Program-made: the position numbers and the translations under genes | Source of the DNA: Oscillibacter ruminantium GH1 | GTDB lineage: Bacteria > Bacillota > Clostridia > Oscillospirales > Oscillospiraceae | Length of the DNA: 64,000 nucleotides | Assembly (NCBI RefSeq): GCF_000307265.1 | Contig: NZ_DF158898.1 | Coordinates: 263,918-327,917 of the forward strand | Direction: 5' to 3' | Shown here: in pieces, positions 61,441 through 64,000 of the stretch | How positions within the stretch are numbered: the stretch's first letter is position 1 | Layout of the letters: every line of letters starts with the position of its first letter | Notes under the pieces: model-generated | The model's input: only the letters and a program-made list of their open reading frames with translations | The model's database searches: none | What the model was told of the DNA's origin: nothing

Positions 61441-62895
61441 AAAAGTGAGTCGATAGTGAATGCAGAGAAGATTTTTGGCCTTATCCCATGTGGCATAGTT
61501 GATGATAGCGTGGGCGGCCTCGTATGCCTGTTCCACGCCTGCGGCATCGCAGCGAAGGGTTTTTAGGGCGGTCTTGGCGGATTCTTCCGCTGCGCAGGAA
61601 GTACCTGACACGGCATTCTTCTCTTCAGCCTCTTCGATCTGCATGGAGATTTCAGTCAGCTTTTGCTGTGTGGCTTCCTTTGCATCCCGATATTCCTCCA
61701 ATGAATCCGTACCGGATAGATATGCGTCCCGCAGACGGTCAAGCCGCCGCGCCAACGCATCGCGCTGAGTGCGCAGAGCGTTTAATTCCGCCTCGCCGCT
61801 GTCCTTTGCGCGGATCGCCTCAAAATCAATAGGGAGGTCAGACGAAAGATCCAGCTGCAAACGGCGGATGACGGCATCCTTTAAAAGCTCGGACGATACA
61901 TGCTGAGAGATCCGACACGTTCCCCGGACATACCCGTTGCATTTCCAGTAGTGCGGCTTTGCAAAGATCATAGTCGAACCGCAGGATGCGCAGCGAATCA
62001 GCCCCGAAATCCAGTCCCTGCCGCACTCCGGCGGACGACCGTGGTATTTCCACGCAGCTTTTAACTCTGCCATGCGGGATTGAGCGGTATTCCAAGTGTC
62101 CAGGTCGATCAGAGGTTCATGCCTGCCATCGGATAGGACCACGCCGGGGTCTGTGAAGTCGCGGCGGGAAATGCCGGAGGGGTTCCAGCGGAGCTTTCCG
62201 ATATAGACCGGATTGCGGAGGATGTATTCCACCGTCCGATTTTCAAATAGGTTTCCCCGGTGTGTCCGCACGCCCACGGAATTGAGCCATATGGCGATGG
62301 AATAAGTTCCCTCGCCGGCGCAGAAGCGGCGGAATATTTCTTTCAGATAAATGGCCTCAGGCTCTTTTGAAACCAGTATATTATTTTCTGCCGCATAGCC
62401 AAAGGAGGGATTGGATTGCAGCTCTCCACGCCGGTGCTTTTCTTCCATCCCGCGTTTGACCTCCTCGGCTAGATTGATGGAGTAATATTCGTCCATAGCC
62501 TCGATCAGCGCCTCCATGAGGATGCCCAGCTTCCCTTCGGCAATGGGCTCGCTGATGGAGACTACCTCAATGTGCAGTTGCTTGCGCAAAACGGATTTAT
62601 AAAACACCGCGTCGTCCCGGTTTCGGGCGAAACGGGAGAATTTCCAGAGAAGAATTGCGTCAAAGGGCTTGGGCTTTGTCTTTGCCGTGCCAATCAGCCG
62701 CCGGAACGCATCCCGGCCCGTAACCTTGCGTCCGGAAATGCCCTCGTCCACGAATACGTATTTCTCCGGTACTGTCCAGCCGTTCTTTGCCGCCCATTTC
62801 CGAATCTCCAACAACTGGCTGGCGGGGGATAGTTCCACCTGCTCCTCCGTGCTGACGCGGATATACGCAGCGGCGATTTTTCTGTTTTCGGACAT
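61438..62895 (-). CDS. Large serine recombinase
   Basis: A 485-aa integrase/excisionase. The resolvase N-terminus has the nucleophile Ser in AAAYIRVSTEEQVEL, DEGISGRKVTGRDAFRRL, and LLWKFSRFARNRDD. The recombinase domain follows (RNPVYIGKLRWNP), a zinc ribbon (LIRCASCGSTMIF and CNGYVRGTCRISQH), a coiled coil (about 365-425, RDALARRLDRLRDAYL) and a C-terminal tail. The enzyme would join attP and attB and, with a directionality factor, excise. The stop lies in frame with and next to the cotJC fragment. ATG 62895 follows GAGGTG. A GTG three codons upstream is possible. Confidence 0.92.
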   Translation of the reverse strand: MSENRKIAAAYIRVSTEEQVELSPASQLLEIRKWAAKNGWTVPEKYVFVDEGISGRKVTGRDAFRRLIGTAKTKPKPFDAILLWKFSRFARNRDDAVFYKSVLRKQLHIEVVSISEPIAEGKLGILMEALIEAMDEYYSINLAEEVKRGMEEKHRRGELQSNPSFGYAAENNILVSKEPEAIYLKEIFRRFCAGEGTYSIAIWLNSVGVRTHRGNLFENRTVEYILRNPVYIGKLRWNPSGISRRDFTDPGVVLSDGRHEPLIDLDTWNTAQSRMAELKAAWKYHGRPPECGRDWISGLIRCASCGSTMIFAKPHYWKCNGYVRGTCRISQHVSSELLKDAVIRRLQLDLSSDLPIDFEAIRAKDSGEAELNALRTQRDALARRLDRLRDAYLSGTDSLEEYRDAKEATQQKLTEISMQIEEAEEKNAVSGTSCAAEESAKTALKTLRCDAAGVEQAYEAAHAIINYATWDKAKNLLCIHYRLTF

Positions 62896-63180
62896 TGGAT
62901 ACACCTCTGTTTCAGATTCCCGAGCCGACCGTCTGCGGGAGGAAGTCTTTTTGCGCCGTCAGATTCTCTGGCCCTACACTCCCATCTTTATGTTCCGCTG
63001 CTTCAGAACAGCCCAAAGGAAACGCGCTGAAAAATGATTGCGGCAGGGTGGGCCGGTATTTAAACAGGCTGTTATTCGACGGTGGTGTGCGGCATGGCAT
63101 AGAACAGTCCGACAAGCCATAGAGTAACAGAAATGACAGGGGAGTGGAGGCCGAATTTACCGCGGCGGGGAGGCAGAGCT
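62896..63180. other. Region between recombinase and small gene
   Basis: No supported gene. Several short frames occur on both strands, but none has a good start and recognised family. It would hold the recombinase promoter on the minus strand, but I found no clear pair of boxes. Confidence 0.5.
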
Positions 63181-63435
63181 ATGGCGAAGCGCAATCAAGC
63201 GCCTATCCAGACAGAGGCATTTGTGACTATGGACGGGCAGGAAGTGAACATTGACACCCTGCCAAAGGAACAGCGGGATGCGGTGGGCGCAGCGCTGAGG
63301 GTTACATACCTGAACGCAATGCTTCGAGGGCAGGCGGTATTTCGCGTGCGAAAAACGCCGGAGGACACAGCGGGTAACGATGTGCCAAAGCGAGATCGAG
63401 ATATGGATGCGTCGGTTTCCGACCGCAAAAAATAG
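63181..63435 (+). CDS. Small hypothetical protein of the element
   Basis: An 84-aa soluble protein: MAKRNQAPIQTEAFVTMDGQ, then NIDTLPKEQRDAVGAALRVT and YLNAMLRGQAVFRVRKTPED. Unrecognised family. The ATG at 63181 follows GGGGAGG. The longer frame from 63133 starts far from any ribosome site. It faces away from the recombinase. A stem (63437-63445 with 63452-63460) follows the stop. Confidence 0.6.
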   Translation: MAKRNQAPIQTEAFVTMDGQEVNIDTLPKEQRDAVGAALRVTYLNAMLRGQAVFRVRKTPEDTAGNDVPKRDRDMDASVSDRKK

Positions 63436-63436
63436 A

Positions 63437-63460
63437 AACCGTCCCGGTTAGGGGACGGTT
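63437..63460 (+). terminator. Hairpin after the small gene
   Basis: AACCGTCCC (63437-63445) pairs perfectly with GGGACGGTT (63452-63460). No T-run follows, so it may be a weak terminator. Confidence 0.45.
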
Positions 63461-63481
63461 GAGCGCGGAACGGGGAGAAAT

Positions 63482-63658
63482 TCAGGGATGGAATTTGCCT
63501 TCATGGTTGCACAGATCTTTATATAGCGGCATAGAGAGCATCGTCTTACTGAGTTCGTTCAAAAAGACGGCAAGGCAGAGAAAGCGGTCCTGAGGCATCG
63601 AGGTAAAAAAGTAATTTGCAATTGCTGCGATCAGTGCGTTTAATTCGCATGGACTCAT
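63482..63658 (-). CDS. DUF6774-like 58-residue protein
   Basis: A short minus-strand frame of 58 codons with a strong GGGGGGAT ribosome site before the ATG. It codes MSPCELNALIAAIANYFFTS, then a helix (RFLCLAVFLNELSKTM) and a CNHEGKFHP end. The opening CEL and the LxxLxxxL spacing resemble the small DUF6774 proteins of gut clostridia. Function unknown. It is too short for most gene finders. Confidence 0.5.
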   Translation of the reverse strand: MSPCELNALIAAIANYFFTSMPQDRFLCLAVFLNELSKTMLSMPLYKDLCNHEGKFHP

Positions 63659-63691
63659 GATTATCCCCCCAAGTCAGCCTGCCGCCCCGCA

Positions 63692-63716
63692 GGCCGTTGG
63701 GTTAGGCCGTTGGGTT
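63692..63716. repeat. 12-bp direct repeat
   Basis: GGCCGTTGGGTT occurs at 63692-63703 and 63705-63716, next to the stop of the following minus-strand gene. Possibly slippage, possibly a binding site. Confidence 0.6.
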
Positions 63717-63949
63717 TAACGGTGTCCGCACCTCCGGCACATGCGGGGACATACCACGCGCACATGTGCGGAAGGGATCTGCGGTGGAATACTCATCGTC
63801 ATCACGCCGGAATATTGGATTCTTACACAGTCTCCGGGGCGGATGTGACAGGTGCAGCAGACGTTGACGATCACCGTCTGTCTTGTGCTGCAATCTCTGA
63901 CAACAATTCTGGACGGTTCAATCCTAAGGACGGTCGCAAGCATAGTCAT
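63716..63949 (-). CDS. Small cysteine-rich protein of the element
   Basis: A 77-aa protein: TMLATVLRIEPSRIVVRDCS, then TVIVNVCCTCHIRPGDCVRI, YSGVMTMSIPPQIPS and a C-rich end (CPRMCRRCGHR). The middle has the look of an OB-like or SH3-like small beta barrel with RPGDCVRIQYSG. Such proteins occur in small clusters in Oscillospiraceae, but no function is known to me. ATG 63949 follows GGAGGCGATTGT. Confidence 0.62.
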   Translation of the reverse strand: MTMLATVLRIEPSRIVVRDCSTRQTVIVNVCCTCHIRPGDCVRIQYSGVMTMSIPPQIPSAHVRVVCPRMCRRCGHR

Positions 63950-64000
63950 ACAATCGCCTCCGTTTTAGCATATGAAAGGGCCAATCGGAATGTGCGATCC

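Larger units (their letters stand above)
61384..64000. mobile_element. Left part of an integrated element carrying a large serine recombinase
   Basis: The region from the cotJC break to the window edge contains a site-specific serine recombinase pointing out at the junction and several small genes of unknown function. No structural phage gene or conjugation gene is in view. The right end is outside the window, so its size and type (prophage, remnant or conjugative element) are unknown. Confidence 0.6.

Noticed and set aside
62912..63115. 67-residue minus-strand frame upstream of the recombinase
   Set aside because: No ribosome site and biased composition. Kept as non-coding leader.

Overview
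The window reads as chromosomal DNA of a spore-forming, Gram-positive Clostridia member, most like the Oscillospiraceae (inference). The reasons are high GC for a Firmicute, sporulation genes (sigH-like, spoIIM, spoIID-like, yunB, cotJC), AddAB instead of RecBCD, a tyrosine T-box, S-layer homology domains, and many small protein families typical of gut clostridia. No rRNA, tRNA or CRISPR array was seen. The one large RNA gene is rnpB, on the minus strand near 56.3 kb.

Layout. 1-0.9 kb: end of a cell-surface SLH protein. 1-11.1 kb: a forward run with wall precursor ligases (ddl, murF), an ABC-F ATPase, a DUF218 protein, a flavodoxin, prfA, a Sua5-CoaE fusion and an M18 aminopeptidase, closed by a strong terminator. 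11.2-13.8 kb: gltX-asnA on the minus strand, divergent from trpS. 14-18.3 kb: trpS, a TagO/WecA-type transferase, wecB and a membrane-anchored protein. 18.3-20.4 kb: a minus-strand operon of three low-complexity proteins and a DUF1643 gene. 20.4-27.6 kb: a structured 68-bp repeat followed by addB-addA. 27.6-37.1 kb: a zinc-ribbon protein, a CDF transporter, an oxidoreductase, an NCS2 permease with a pyrL-like attenuator, T-box-tyrS, a YbiT-type ABC-F protein and asd. 37.2-44.8 kb: a SpoIID-like protein, queA, a TfoX-C protein, tgt, yajC, a TIGR04086-type membrane protein, spoIIM and xerD. 44.9-54.9 kb: an ECF sigma factor with a DUF4179 partner, ruvC-ruvA-(DUF6054)-ruvB, glmM, a sigH-like sigma factor, small redox and zinc proteins, trmK, a Nif3-like gene and yebC. 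55-60.8 kb: an AT-rich patch with a small protein, rnpB, murD, yunB and ligA.

60.8-64 kb: the 3' part of cotJC (spore-coat manganese catalase) abuts, in frame, the stop codon of a large serine recombinase. The N-terminal coding part of cotJC is missing. This looks like one end of an integrated element lying inside a sporulation gene and running off the right edge. Its arrangement recalls skin in sigK or SP-beta in spsM, which are excised during sporulation. It is the strongest candidate in the window for an undescribed system.

A second theme is regulation by RNA. Several genes have an intrinsic terminator-like hairpin in a short 5' leader (ddl, uracil permease, the TIGR04086 gene, murD), besides the clear tyrosine T-box.
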